From contig NC_054701.1 of NCBI RefSeq assembly GCF_016097555.1, positions 67,672,475 through 67,736,474 on the forward strand: a DNA stretch of 64,000 nucleotides. Direction: 5' to 3'. Position numbers and translations under genes: made by a program. This stretch comes from Gigantopelta aegis. Taxonomy: Eukaryota; Mollusca; Gastropoda; Neomphalida; Peltospiridae. Of the stretch, positions 40,746 to 53,635 are shown in pieces. Under the pieces are notes generated by a model. It had not been told where the DNA came from, searched no databases, and saw nothing but the letters and a program-made list of their open reading frames with translations. Each line of letters starts with the position of its first letter. The stretch's first letter is position 1.

Positions 40746-42045
40746 CAGGGCTTCTGGAAAAATTGTATCCACTAGCATAGGATCAGTGATTTAAAACATT
40801 TACTAGCCACGATTAAAAATTCACAAGCCCTACTTTACTTAAGTTAATACAATTTTACTAAATAATAGTAATAATCAGATATGTCACATAAAGAGGGAGA
40901 CAGAGTTTAAAAACACTAACATAGGGAGTTGGGGTGGGGTCAGGATATTCATATTTACAAAAGAGACTTAACTGCAGCATTTGACAAAAACAAAATGCAC
41001 TAGCCATCGGGCATGGCAATAGTAGTTATTTACTAGCCCAACATTGAATATCACTAGCCATGGGAGTGGGGCTACCATAATCTAGAAGTCCTGCCTGGCA
41101 TGGCAATAGTAGTTATTTACTAGCCCAACATTGAATATCACTAGCCATGGGAGTGGGGCTACCATAATCTAGAAGTCCTGCCTGGCATGGCAATAGTAGT
41201 TATTTACTAGCCCAACATTGAATATCACTAGCCATGGGAGTGGGGCTACCATAATCTAGAAGTCCTGCCTGGCATGGCAATAGTAGTTATTTACTAGCCC
41301 AACATTGAATATCACTAGCCATGGGAGTGGGGCTACCATAATCTAGAAGTCCTGCCTGGCATGGCAATAGTAGTTATTTACTAGCCCAACATTGAATATC
41401 ACTAGCCATGGGAGTGGGGCTACCATAATCTAGAAGTCCTGCCTGGCATGGCAATAGTAGTTATTTACTAGCCCAACATTGAATATCACTAGCCATGGGA
41501 GTGGAGCTACCATAATCTAGAAGTCCTGCCTGGCGTGGCAATAGTAGTTATTTACTAGCCCAACATTGAATATCACTAGCCATGGGAGTGGGGCTACCAT
41601 AATCTAGAAGTCCTGCCTGGCGTGGCAATAGTAGTTATTTACTAGCCCAACATTGAATATCACTAGCCATGGGAGTGGGGCTACCATAATCTAGAAGTCC
41701 TGCCTGGCATGGCAATAGTAGTTATTTACTAGCCCAACATTGAATATCACTAGCCATGGGAGTGGGGCTACCATAATCTAGAAGTCCTGCCTGGCATGGC
41801 AATAGTAGTTATTTACTAGCCCAACATTGAATATCACTAGCCATGGGAGTGGAGCTACCATAATCTAGAAGCCTGGCATGGCAATAGTAGTTATTTACTA
41901 GCCCAACATTGAATATCACTAGCCATGGGAGTGGGGCTACCATAATCTAGAAGTCCGGCCTGGCATGGCAATAGTAGTTATTTACTAGCCCAACATTGAA
42001 TATCACTAGCCATGGGAGTGGGGCTACCATAATCTAGAAGCCCTG
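40746..42045. mobile_element. hAT-like MITE carrying an 87-bp minisatellite
   Basis: CAGGGCTTCTGGA at 40746 and TCTAGAAGCCCTG ending at 42045 form 13-bp TIRs with one mismatch. About 260 bp of ordinary interior is followed by roughly 12 head-to-tail 87-bp units (about 41005-42045). Each unit ends in TCTAGAAGTCCTG, a near copy of the right TIR. Confidence 0.7.
41005..42045. repeat. 87-bp minisatellite inside the CAGGG MITE
   Basis: About 12 nearly identical units (GGCATGGCAATAGTAGTTAT ... ATAATCTAGAAGTCCTGCCT). The homogeneity suggests recent expansion. Units contain stops in all frames checked. Confidence 0.93.
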
Positions 42046-42335
42046 TAAAAATACAAGGCTTATAACATGAAAAGCCTTTTAAGACTATTAGGCCTTAACA
42101 AAAATTGATTCAGGGAACATGCAAGAAAACGTTAGGTAGGGTAGGTCAACATTTTCTTTTCTTTTTTAAACTACATTCACCCCTATGGGTCCAAATAAAA
42201 TATTATGTATGTGTTCGGTTTTTTCTATATGTTAATAAAATATTTAAAAGAACTTTAGGGTTGGCCCTTTTTTTTTTCTAGGTAGGGTTTGGCACCCATA
42301 AACACTGTTTTTAAGCCTTATAAATTAGAGACCAT

Positions 42336-42442
42336 GGGCACAATTTACGAAGCCTGTTTTTCTTAAACGAAGGTGTTTAAACATTGTAAATGTATGTAGT
42401 TACACGCGTGTAAGTCTGAAATGGGCTTTGTAAATTTAGCAC
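42336..42442. mobile_element. 107-bp MITE, family F
   Basis: GGGCACAATTTACGAAGCCT at the left and the approximate inverse GGGCTTTGTAAATTTAGC at the right, with TGTAAATGTATGTAGTTACA between. Same family as 50073-50413 and 58731-58836. Confidence 0.6.
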
Positions 42443-43017
42443 TACATGTGTAATTAGGTATTATTTAAGTGACGGTAACACAATAGATGAATCATGAAAT
42501 TCAGTGTTACTGATACGGTTTTATCAGTGGGTGGGTTTTCTTTAGTTTACAAAATTTTATTTATAAACTTGTATTTAATTTGTTGCAGCCATTACATTAT
42601 TTGAATTTAACATGTTAAAAAGTCATCATATGATCCCATTTGTTGTTGTTAATTTAGTATGTATAATTGAATTATGGCTACATACATATGTATGTAAGTT
42701 AATTGCAGCTATTGTTGTAATGCAGAAATTTCAACTGCTCTTGATTGGGGTTTTAGTCTGGTCCAAGTTTGATTTTTATTGTAATTTACCCATTTTTGAC
42801 AGAGTTATGGCCCTAGAACTTGCAAGATGTGGAAAAAAATTAATTCCTGACTCAAGATATACAAATTTGTTAAATTTTGTGTATACATGTACTTCAGTTA
42901 CAGATCAAGTTTGACTGTTATGGAGATTTACCCATTTTCACCCGAGTGACGGCCCTTGAATTTAGGAAATACGAAAATTTATTGGGCCTAGTTGGAGAAA
43001 TGTGTTTCTTTGGCACT

Positions 43018-43812
43018 AGGTACTTGGTTCGCAGCCCGGTACTGGCTCCCACCCTGAGCAAGTTTTAACAACTCAATGGGTGGGTGTAAGACCACTACAC
43101 CGACTTCTCTCTCACTAAACAACTAACAACTATTCCAGTGTACTGGACAGACAGTCCAGATAGCTGAGGTGTGTGCCCAGGACAGCGTGCTTGAACCGTA
43201 ATTGGATATAAGCACGGAAATAAGTTGAAATGAAATGCTTTGGCAATACTCTCAGAATGCATGTTTCCCATCCCAACCAGTGCCCCATGTCTCGTGTATT
43301 AAAGGTATGTGCTGCTCAGTCTGTGCATATAAAAGATCCCTTGCTACTAATGGAGCAATGTAGCTGGTTTCCTCTCTAAGACTATATGTCAGAATTACCA
43401 AATGTTTGACATCCAACAGCCGAGAATTAATAAATGTACCCTAGTGATGTCATTAAAGTTAAACTTTGCTTTGTTTAATAACACCACTAGAACACATTGA
43501 TTTATTAATCATCGGCTATTGGATGTCAAGCATTTGGTAATTTTGACACATTATCTTAGAGAGGAAACCCACTATATTTTTCCATTAGTAGCAAGGGATC
43601 TTTTATATGCACCATCCCAGACAGGATAGCACATACCACAACCTTTTATATACCAGTCGTGGTGGACTGACTGGATGATGTCATTAAAAAAAAAACTTTT
43701 TCGTGTTGGAACTACTAAATGTTTGACATCTAATAGCTAATGATTACTTAATAAACTTCTCTGGTTATAAACTTCTCTGGTTTTGTACTTGTTAAACAAA
43801 ACCGACTTTTAA
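43018..43812. mobile_element. SINE cluster: C(+), A(+), A(-), A(+) fragment
   Basis: SINE-C 43018-43237 (+, near duplication CTTTGGCACT/CTTTGGCAAT), SINE-A 43250-43470 (+), SINE-A 43471-43675 (-) and a 3' fragment 43676-43812 (+). The middle two abut tail to tail as an inverted pair. Confidence 0.7.
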
Positions 43813-44228
43813 CTGTAAGTGAGCATTCAGTTGGTTATATCCCTCATACAATGTGATCAACCGCTGCAATGTAAAGTACTATATTCATAGTATACGTGTA
43901 AAAAAAAAAAAAACTGTAGATATATATATATGATTTGAATAATATTAGATATAGAGATATACGTGTGTAAATATATAGCCATTAAGAGATTCTGAAAATC
44001 TTAATAAATTTTGTATATAATTCATTCCCATTGTTTGTTGATTATCTGCTATATAAAACTGGTTTTCAGTTAAAACTTGTGTAACAAAATCTTTATTAAA
44101 TCTTACAAATGTTACGAAATATTGTTTGTTTTTTCTGATGTCAACAACTAAAGTAATGCATACAATTCTACAATCAACAATGATAAACAATGCCATTCGT
44201 GCAAAATTACAATGTAAATTCCAACACA

Positions 44229-44912
44229 TTACAGTCAAACGTGTCCTAGCGGCCACTTGTAAGTCAGCAGTCACCTGCCTTAAGCGGCCACATTTTTCCC
44301 TCCCAAGCAGTTTATAATGTAAATGCACCTGTAATAAGCAGTCACCTGTCTTACGCGGCCAACGGCCGCCTAAATCGTATCCCAAATTGCTAAAATATCT
44401 GTAGTCTATTAAGCAGCCACAGTAAATGTTTACTGTTATGTAAAAGGGATATTTTAACAACAGCGATAAGGTGCAGTGCTCAAAGAACCGATCTTCACAC
44501 CTTCAGGAATACCAGTACAGTACTGCGATTCTGTCCCAACATCTCAACCGCGTATCAGTTAAGAAAGTATGACTCTGGAATGCATCTAATTGTCTTTGGG
44601 CAGGCTACACATGACATATGTAGATTTACTTACTATGATAATACACCACGTGAAGTAGGAATTAAATGGAAAAAGAAAACAAACTTGTTGAGAACAGTTA
44701 ATTTAATACATTCCCGTTGCATTTTTTCTGAAGTTGATTTATAGTCCGCTCTGAAGCACACGCCTGTTAATTAGCAGTACAGATGGTAAAACAAGGAACA
44801 AATATTTTAAAGACTATGTGGCAACCTGTAATCAGCTGCCGGGCCACCTGTCTTAAGCGGCCACTTTTATCTCCTCCCTTGTGTGACCGCTTAAGACTGG
44901 TTCGACTGTATT
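44229..44912. mobile_element. Non-autonomous DNA transposon, TACAGTCRAAC ends
   Basis: Left TTACAGTCAAACGTGTCCTA and right AAGACTGGTTCGACTGTATT are inverted with about 20 of 27 bp matching. The interior repeats GCGGCCAC/CTTAAGCGG blocks. No transposase frame. Confidence 0.55.
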
Positions 44913-44929
44913 TGTAATTACTTACCATT

Positions 44930-44997
44930 TGTGACGCCAAATAGCCGATGTGTATTTTTGTGCTGGGGTGTTGTTAAACATTCTTTTATTCACTCAT
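44930..44997 (+). mobile_element. LINE-type 3' tail fragment
   Basis: GACGCCAAATAGCCGATG, GCTGGGGTGTTGTTAAACAT and CATTCATTCG match the tail of the LINE remnant at 23705-23770 in inverse orientation, without any coding part. Confidence 0.5.
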
Positions 44998-45214
44998 TCA
45001 TTCGTATTTGTATTTAGTCCAAGTCAGGGGGAAACTGGATGACAAAAGCACCAAAAGGATAAACAACAATTCAATAATTCTAATATTAAGATCAAATGAA
45101 GAGTTCATTTCAAAACGCAATATATCCATTTAAGTCACTTTAAAAAAATCTTGATTTTGCTGTGATATAACATACTGTATATGAAGCAGTTGTTGAAATG
45201 TCATATGCTGCACT

Positions 45215-45430
45215 TTCATTCCAGCAAGTGGTATGACAAAGACTGTGGTATGTCCTATCCTATCTGTGGGATGGTGCATATAAAAGATCCCTCATTACTA
45301 ATGGAAAAATATAGCAGGTCTCCACTCTAAGACTACATGTCAAAATTACCCATTTTTGACATGCAGTAGCCGATTATTAATAAATCAATATGCTCTAGTG
45401 GTGTCGTTAAACAAAAACAAACTTTAACTT
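45215..45430 (+). mobile_element. SINE-A, 5' truncated
   Basis: CATTCCAGCAAGTGGTATGA, CATATAAAAGATCCCTCATT, GTGGTGTCGTTAAACAAAAA. Last SINE before a long SINE-poor stretch. Confidence 0.72.
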
Positions 45431-47630
45431 TGGACATTAAAAGAATGAATTAAAGGAATTAGTTTCCTTGTCAGCCTGGGCACTCTAAGACTGTCTTGTA
45501 TTTATAGGCCTGACAAAATGAAATGTCAGTATTTTAGTAAACCAACAACAGATAATAAAACATGTTTTATACTTTTAATGCAGCAAAAAAAATACACACT
45601 TGTTTCAACACTGCATATAAAAAAAATTCACATTCCACTATGTGCAATAATAAAAATAGCATTCATTTAGCATATATACTTTGTGCATGGTTGTTAATTT
45701 TGTCAACATACATGTTTATCCCACATTGTCTACAAAAATACTACTGGCATAGAGAGAAAGCACTGCTCTCCCTTAACACCAAGCCAATACGAGCACCATT
45801 TAGACAAAATGCATTTCAGTTAGAGAATGTTTAGAGGAGACATACTACACTAACTGACCAGAGAAATAAGTAAAATAAAAGTAACTCCCGCTTTCAATTT
45901 ACGCAATTCCACGGCATTTTCCGCATGCTAAAATGTTATTTCCATATCTGTTTTCTCAAGACAATCACTTTACAAAATTTCATGTCGTCAAAGTGTACTT
46001 TTAAGCTGTTAGTAAATACAATTCGTTATGTCACTGAGCAGAAATGTTTTTCATGGATCGACTAATTTTTTTGTCATGTCTATGTGTGGAAACTCTTGTG
46101 TGGAAAAGGTACTGTGTGTATGCATTATATCGATAATCTCACGAGCAGAATCACACATGAAATTGCATTAATGGAAAGCGGGCCCAAGCACAAACAGACT
46201 GATCATACAAAACAGATTTGTGTTTGTTAAGGAAACAGTCTATGACCTTAGATATTAAACTTCACTTTCCATAAGATCTCACATTAGTCAATGAGGTTTC
46301 ATGTCCAGATGACATTTTGACTAGCAAACAGCCGTTTTAAATATTTGGAGATGAAAATGGTATGGGGTAAAAATAGCTGAGAAACATTATATATTCCTAA
46401 AAAGGAGGGGATTACTGTGAAGATTATTAAAAGTAGCAAGTTATACTGTGATGTTTTCATCAAACAACATGGACAGGAACAATTTTGTAAGTAGCGCTAA
46501 ATTCTAGAATACCACATGGTTTTCTTTTCTGAATAATTTAAGATGTTAGAAGATTTATGGCAGCTGTGCAGTGATTGGTTGATAGAAAGTCACCTGGATA
46601 CAGAATATCATTGGCTTTTGTCAGATTTACTAACAGACAGTAGATACGACAGTAAAAGATGTAATTAAATTCCAAAACCATTACTTAATTTGGCATCTTG
46701 AAAAATTCATGATTAAGTACAATAGAAAGAAAATATTTCCATTTATTAATAGAACTCTACGATACATTATTCAAAATATAAAGGAAAATGACAGCATTTC
46801 TCATAAAAGACTCAGTCTGGGGTGATTTTTTCCATTCAGGCTTGCAGTGTGTCCAAATAGACTCAGTCCGAGGTAAATTTTTACATTTATGAAAAAATCA
46901 ACCCAAACATTTTCTAATTATATTTAATTCTCATGCAAGTTTTCAATGTAACTAGCATGGTTGTAGTGCTCAGTAATATGCTGTGGTGTCAACCGTTAAA
47001 ACAAAAGGAATCAAAAAGATAGAAGATATACAGAAGATAAAAAAAGAGAGAAGAGATACGTAAAACCAAGATATGCTCGTTTTTCTAAATAGTACAAAAC
47101 ACCAAACAAACAGCACAAACAAAACAAAAGTTTAAAACACATGAATACACTGTAAGTTATGTGGGTAAATGCTCACAAACAATGTACATGTGACTTTAAA
47201 GCATAAAAATTGCACATAAATATTTTATACACTGATATATGTACCGGTTTACCGCTCACTTATGCTACTGCGAAATATGCATGATTTGATGAAATGAAAA
47301 AAAAATACTAACGGACTCCTCTGCTTAGGATACTTTTTCTAATACTTGTGTCAATTTCCATATATATCATTATTATATAATATAATTAAAATAACATACA
47401 TTTAAATAAGTAAGTATCAAATGTATTTAAATTTATGACATATATATTTTTCTTTATAAATATTAAATTGTTATATGGATGCAATAAATATTTAAATCCA
47501 TTAAAACACAAATTTATAAAATATGAACATATTGGGGGGGGGGGGGGGTATGTATAAGTGTATATAACTAGAAAATATACAATATTTAATTTTATATTTA
47601 GTTTTTTAGTTTCCGAAAAATATTCCCTGG
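45431..47630. other. AT-rich stretch without recognised features
   Basis: Short open frames only, no protein similarity recognised, and no SINE seen. It includes a 15-G run at 47534-47548. Confidence 0.55.
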
Positions 47631-47631
47631 T

Positions 47632-48050
47632 AGATTCAAGGGTGGGGGCCTAGAGAAAGCAGATTCAAGGGGTGTGTGTCTAGAGAAAGCAGATTCAAGG
47701 GGTGAGTGTCTAGAGAAAGCAGATTCAAGGGGTGGAGGCCTAGAGAAAGCAGATTCAAGGGGTGGGTGTCTAGAGAAAGCAGATTCAAGGGGTGGGGGCC
47801 TAGAGAAAGCAGATTCAAGGGGTGGGTGTCTAGAAAAAGCAGATTCAAGGGGTGGGGGCCTAGAGAAAGCAGATTCAAGGGGTGGAGGCCTAGAGAAAGC
47901 AGATTCAAGGGGTGGGTGTCTAGAGAAAGCAGATTCAAGGGGTGGGTGCCTAGAGAAAGCAGATTCAAGGGGTGGGGCCTTGAAAAGGCAGATTCAAGGG
48001 GTGGAGGCCTAGAAAAAGCAGATTCAAGGGGTGGGGGCCTAGAAAAGGCA
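47632..48050. repeat. 30-bp minisatellite, about 14 copies
   Basis: Unit AGAGAAAGCAGATTCAAGGG-GTGGGTGTCT with alternating GTGGGGGCC and GTGGGTGTC types. The period is divisible by three, so three frames read through; no promoter, start context or homology supports coding. Confidence 0.93.
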
Positions 48051-48300
48051 GCCTCTCGCACAACTGATGCTTTTTAAGTTTCTTCTTTAAAAAAAAGAAA
48101 AGAACATTTTTAAAAATTAAAACCACCACTAATTGCAATAAACTGACTGATGTGTCCTTTCTGGGAATGCTCCCTAAATCTTGGATCTGCCCAAACTAAA
48201 TTCACAAACATATATCCTATCAAAACACAATAAAAATGGCATCTATGCTGGAAAAATAAATCTTTGTTTACAATTTACATACAAAAAAGAAAAAACATTG

Positions 48301-48477
<177 letters not shown>

Positions 48478-49469
48478 CAAAAAACACCACTATCCACAAA
48501 CACTATTTATAAAGCAAGCATGGTTTTAGAGTCCATGTACCAAGTGAAATTATTTGTAAAAATTAATAAAAACAGGTTCAATAATTTAACACTGAATACA
48601 ATTTTTAAAATCAACATACAATACTTTAACATCAATGCATGCTAACAATTTGTAAAATTCATCTATGTTACTAATTTAATTTTACAAGCTGCATTACAGA
48701 TTCACAAACATCATGGCCTGTTTATCAACACATTTTGTGACATATGTTCTTGTTATAGCATACCAGATATTTATGGTTCAATGTATTAAACGAAATAGAG
48801 CATAAAAATGTATGGCTTTAATTTCAACATCGAAAGTCAAAAACTAAAATTAAATAAGTATCTGGTTGAAGTTTACAATGATATATACGACCATATTATG
48901 AAGTTGTAGTTTTTTTCCAATTATTAACAACAACAGATTCAGATCTTGCTTCTCAGAAAAGTAAATATTGGTTTTGTTTGAGCTGACAATGCATTCAAAA
49001 CAATATTGCTATACAGATGGTGTGCCACAACAATAAATAACTCAAGACACCACACAGGAAAGCAGTACTATACATGAGTATTAATATATCTGATACAGAA
49101 CAAGTGACTGCATGTTACAATGTGCCATCACAAAAACACACACACAAACACAAATATTTAACTTCAAAATCGAAAGTGATTGCAGACCATGTGGTGTATA
49201 TTGAATACTCATAAATAACAAAGTTGCTAAAGGGAGTAAAAACATTGAATCATACAGTCTCCATGTAGAGGTACACTCTGAAATAAAGAGCAAATAAAGC
49301 ATGCATGTTATCAGCTGTCCCACTGAAAACAATGTAATGGAAGACTCAAATGTTCAATATAAAATGTATTCAATCTCCACAGACACAGTCATCCCTGGTG
49401 TTGTATGTTCTTATAGGAAACCCAAGTTGAGATGGTGGAAGAAACATTTTTCCATTATCTGGCTAACCC

Positions 49470-50000
49470 ATTAATCTCTGTCCTAAGCAATCAAGTTAAA
49501 TGCCCAGAACAGCATGCATGAACTGCAACTGGATGTCATCATCAACCAAAAGCAATGATTCAAGAGGACTGTCCATGCAAACAAGTTACGTATCCAGTAT
49601 AGCATGCACAAACTACTACTGTCCTGGACTGTCCTGGGCAATGAAGTTGCATGCATGAACTGCAATTGAATGTCATCGTCAACTGAAAACAATTCCAATG
49701 ATTCAACTTGTCCCTGTCATAGGCAACCAAGATACATGTCCAGCACAACATGCAAGAACCACAATTGGATGTCATCATCAACTGAAAATAATTCCAATGA
49801 CTTTCCTGGCATCTGTCCCGGGCAACCAAGTTGCATGTATGAACTGCAATTGGATGCCATCATCAATGAAAACAATTCCAACGATTTAACAGGTCTCTGT
49901 CCTAGGCAACCAAGTTACATGCCCACTAGAGCATGCAAGAACAACAATTGGATGTCAACATCAACTGAAAAGAATTTCAATGATTCAACTGGTATCTACA
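49470..50000. repeat. Degenerate repeat of about 80-90 bp, 5-6 copies
   Basis: Recurring AATTGGATGTCATCATCAAC, TCCTGGGCAACCAAGTT and CAGCATGCAAGAAC blocks. No recognised family; it ends about 70 bp before the F-family MITE. Confidence 0.75.
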
Positions 50001-50072
50001 TCTATCAAACAACCTTCTGGCCAATTTAAATAATAAAACTTGTGTTACATTGGGTGCAACATTAAAAACCGT

Positions 50073-50413
50073 GGGCCAAATGTATGAAGCCTGTTTTTCT
50101 TAAGCACATGTATTTAAGCACAATAAATGTACTCTGTAGTTACAAGTGTTTAAGCACAATAAATGTACTATGTGTGTTTAAGCACAATAAATGTACTATG
50201 TAGTTACAAGTGTTTAAGCACAATAAATGTACTCTGTAGTTACACGTATTTAAGCACAATAATTGTACTATGTAGTTACATGTATTTAAGCACCATAAAT
50301 GTACTATGTAGTTACAAGTGTTTAAGCACAATAAATGTACTATGTAGTAATTGTATTAAGCACAATAAATGTACTATGTGTTTATGACAAAACAGGCTTT
50401 GTACATTTGAGCC
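50073..50413. mobile_element. F-family MITE with internal 36-bp tandem amplification
   Basis: Ends GGGCCAAATGTATGAAGCCT and CAGGCTTTGTACATTTGAGC. The interior consists of about eight 36-bp units (TTTAAGCACAATAAATGTAC-TATGTAGTTACAAGTG), matching the single middle segment of the 107-bp copies. Confidence 0.75.
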
Positions 50414-51255
50414 AACTTCTTAAACATATACATGCATAGTTTCTTTAAAATAACAATTTTAAAATACTATGGTATGCTAATTTCCACAGATATTCAAATA
50501 TGTATAATGACAATAAACATTCTATCTTGTTGCCATTAAACATGGACACAGATTGCACAATCAGAAAAGATCAGCATTTTGACTCCAGACTGGACCAACA
50601 GTGTTGATATTAGCTAGGGCATCAAGATATGGCTGAAATTTAATAGTCACAGAACCTACATAAAACATTGTATAATACTGACCGACTGACAGACCTGAGA
50701 ACATTGACTACAGTGTTTGGAAGAGTTTTCACTTAAAATTAAGTTAAATTTTAAAGTTAATTACTGGTAACATTAATAAATAACTCAAACTAGAATTATA
50801 GTGACTAACATTAAGCAATATTAAGCCATCTATGATAGCACTAAAGCACAAGACATCATTCTATGGGTTTTGAACTGAATAATACTACATACGTGTTTGT
50901 TAAATAGAAACTGCTCTTTCAACATTGTGTATGGTATCTGATACACGGAAAGTAAAATTATCATATACAATTTCAAAATACAAGTTACTGCGATTGTAAC
51001 AAAAATGGCAGCTTAGAAGTAAAAAAAATACTTACCGGGTACATGTAACTATTTTACTTATAATTACATTTTTAAAACTATTTTTTGTTGTAGATCTATT
51101 CAGAAAATAAGTCGTAACTTAAAAGCCATTTGGGTATTATGGAATACTATCTGTTACTAAGCACTGTTAACTAAACTATGACACATCTCACAATTTCTGA
51201 ATATAACCAACAATTGTAATGGGACAAAAACAAACATTGTCTTTGCTTTCATTAA

Positions 51256-51614
51256 AGAAAGAAAGAAATGTTTTATTTAACGACGCACTCAACACATTTT
51301 ATTTATGGTTATATGGCGTCAGACATATGGTTAAGGACCACACAGATTTTGAGAGGAAACCCGCTGTCACCACTACATGGGCTACTCTTTCCGATTAGCA
51401 GCAAGGGATCTTTTATTTGAACTTCCCACAGGCAGGATAGCACAAACCATGGCCTTTATTGAACCAGTTATGGATCACTGGTCGGTGCAAGTGGTTTACT
51501 CACTCAGGGTTTGGAGTCGGTATCTGGATTAAAAATCTCATGCCTCGACTGGGATCCGAACCCAGTACCTACCAGCCTGTAGACCGATGGCCTAACCACG
51601 ATGCCACCGAGGCC
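51256..51614 (-). mobile_element. Chimeric SINE: B head with A body and tail
   Basis: On the plus strand it opens with the A-type tail and body (GTTTTATTTAACGACGCACT through GCAAGGGATCTTTTAT), then becomes B-type (TTGAACTTCCCACAGGCAGG, CAGGGTTTGGAGTCGGTATC, B head). Duplication TTGCTTTCATTAA / TTGCTTTTATTAA (51243-51255, 51615-51627) shows a single insertion. Confidence 0.85.
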
Positions 51615-51627
51615 TTGCTTTTATTAA

Positions 51628-53292
51628 GTTCTTGCTCTTAAAATATACCGAACCAATGCAATCAGGAAACTAATATTAATATTATGCTACATTCAATTAG
51701 CATTGTGCATACTTTTAAGGCTGTACAAATTTTATACATGTAATTTAATCAACACTAAATTCCAGCACATTGTGTTGTGAACTATCACAATTTAGGTAAA
51801 TGGTACACAACACTTTCCATGTACATATACAGACAACTTTTTCAAATCAGACTTACAATACAGTTAAATGTCAAATCTCAAAACTGAATACAGTACAATG
51901 CAGATCTAGAATGTCAGTTTTAGTATAACATACTGAAGTATTGAATTCTACAAATTTTAAGTTTCGGTATAATGTGCTGCAATGTACTGAATTAAATTTT
52001 TAAAATCCAGTCAATTTCAATATAATATGCTGTAAAGTATTGAATTCTAGATATTGTCAATTTCAGTCTGTTGCAGTGGTGTTTTAGAATACATCATTGA
52101 ACAGCACATGACGTAAAGTTTCGAATCTACAATTTATTAAATTCAACACTTTACAAAACATTATACTGAATACTGAAATTTACTGAATTGTATATATGCT
52201 GTAAAATGACAATTACAGAACTCAGTTCTAGCATATTATGCTGCCAACTGAATTCTAATTCAAATTAGCTAAGACAAATTTATGGCTCTGGTTTACTCTG
52301 TATTTACTAATGTCTATGCTTCTCTAACCGTAACTAAAATACTTGTCTAGCTTGCAAATATGTAAGCAATATTGAATATATATTAAATATTACACAAAAT
52401 AATAGGTAACTACATTAAATATACAGCTGACTGTCTAAATAAGTACTGTTTTAAACCAGCAATCAGTGAACATAAAACTTCATTTAAAAGTGCCAAGCTG
52501 ATTTTCGTAACATTTCTTCCGTTTAATTTTATTGCCATTTCTTTGTTAAATTACACATAATTCACTGAACTGAGATAATAACTACATTATAATATACATA
52601 ATATCAGTTTGAACCAACAACTTTTATAAATAAACATATACCTACAGACATACGTTTTACAGATCTACAAAAACGTCATGACAAAAAATCTCAATAGCTG
52701 TGTTATTTGGCACTTTGGAGAATATATACAAATTGTGTACTGCAACTAACAAATTCTATTACAAATACCTTTCACTATTTGTCAATGACGGGTAATTTCT
52801 CTAATGTGCAGCTAGGTATTTACCCCTTTGTGAGAAAAAGGAAAACAAGGGGATTAAATCATTTTTTAACTACAATCTTACAAATATTGTTTTGCACTCT
52901 TTGATATACACAACATCCACATTTTTAAATTATTATTTAAATAAAAGATTAACAACATTTTTATCTTTTGTATAAATGAAATTCATATGCATAGGAACAA
53001 TTTTAATGTTTCTGTTTGTATTTTTTCTCTTTTCCCCCCAGATAATTTGTATTTGTATTAGGTAATTAATCAATTCTATATGTCGAGATATCTCCAAAAA
53101 CAATGCAATATAATTTTTCATCATCAATTATGTACATAAACACAGAAGTTCGAACTATCATAAAACATATTTTTAGACATGTAATTCACAAATGGTTGAA
53201 ATGCTTTATGTTCCGCTGTGGATATGAACAATACACAGTTTACTGAAAGCTTATTTTATGGTCAAAAGGCACTTAATCACATATTTTTTCAT
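51628..53292. other. AT-rich stretch without recognised features
   Basis: Weakly repetitive ACTGAATTCTA/CAATTTCAGT motifs (about 51880-52260), perhaps an old tandem array. No coding sequence seen. Confidence 0.5.
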
Positions 53293-53635
53293 TTAAAGGC
53301 ATATTGTCACAGACCACTGACCTATTTAATGGTCTAATAAAGTATTACCTGAACAAATATAATTTAATTTGTCCCTAAATGTACTTTATTCAACCATCTT
53401 CATAACCACCATACTCCATTTATTAATGACATTTTGTAAAAATAATTGAATTATGGCAATGGTCCATAATTCAAAAACTAAAATTGCCGAGAGAGATGAC
53501 ATGGATTTCACTCCATCATGGTTCAGTTAAGATGATGCGATAGCTAGATTTGGTTTCCAACAATTAATGTAATTTTTATTTATTATCCATTTTTAGAGAA
53601 AATAAGGTCCTTAAATCCATGACAGTATGCCTTTA
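53293..53635. mobile_element. TTAA-flanked MITE, family T3
   Basis: TTAAAGGCATATTGTCA at the left and TGACAGTATGCCTTTAA at the right (one mismatch in 17). The interior is non-coding with no tandem repeats. Confidence 0.65.

Noticed and set aside
40496..40780. 94-aa plus-strand frame
   Set aside because: No recognisable domain; it runs into the left end of the CAGGG MITE.
47636..48077. Three overlapping repetitive frames of 112-141 aa
   Set aside because: A 30-bp minisatellite; all frames read through and none resembles a protein family.
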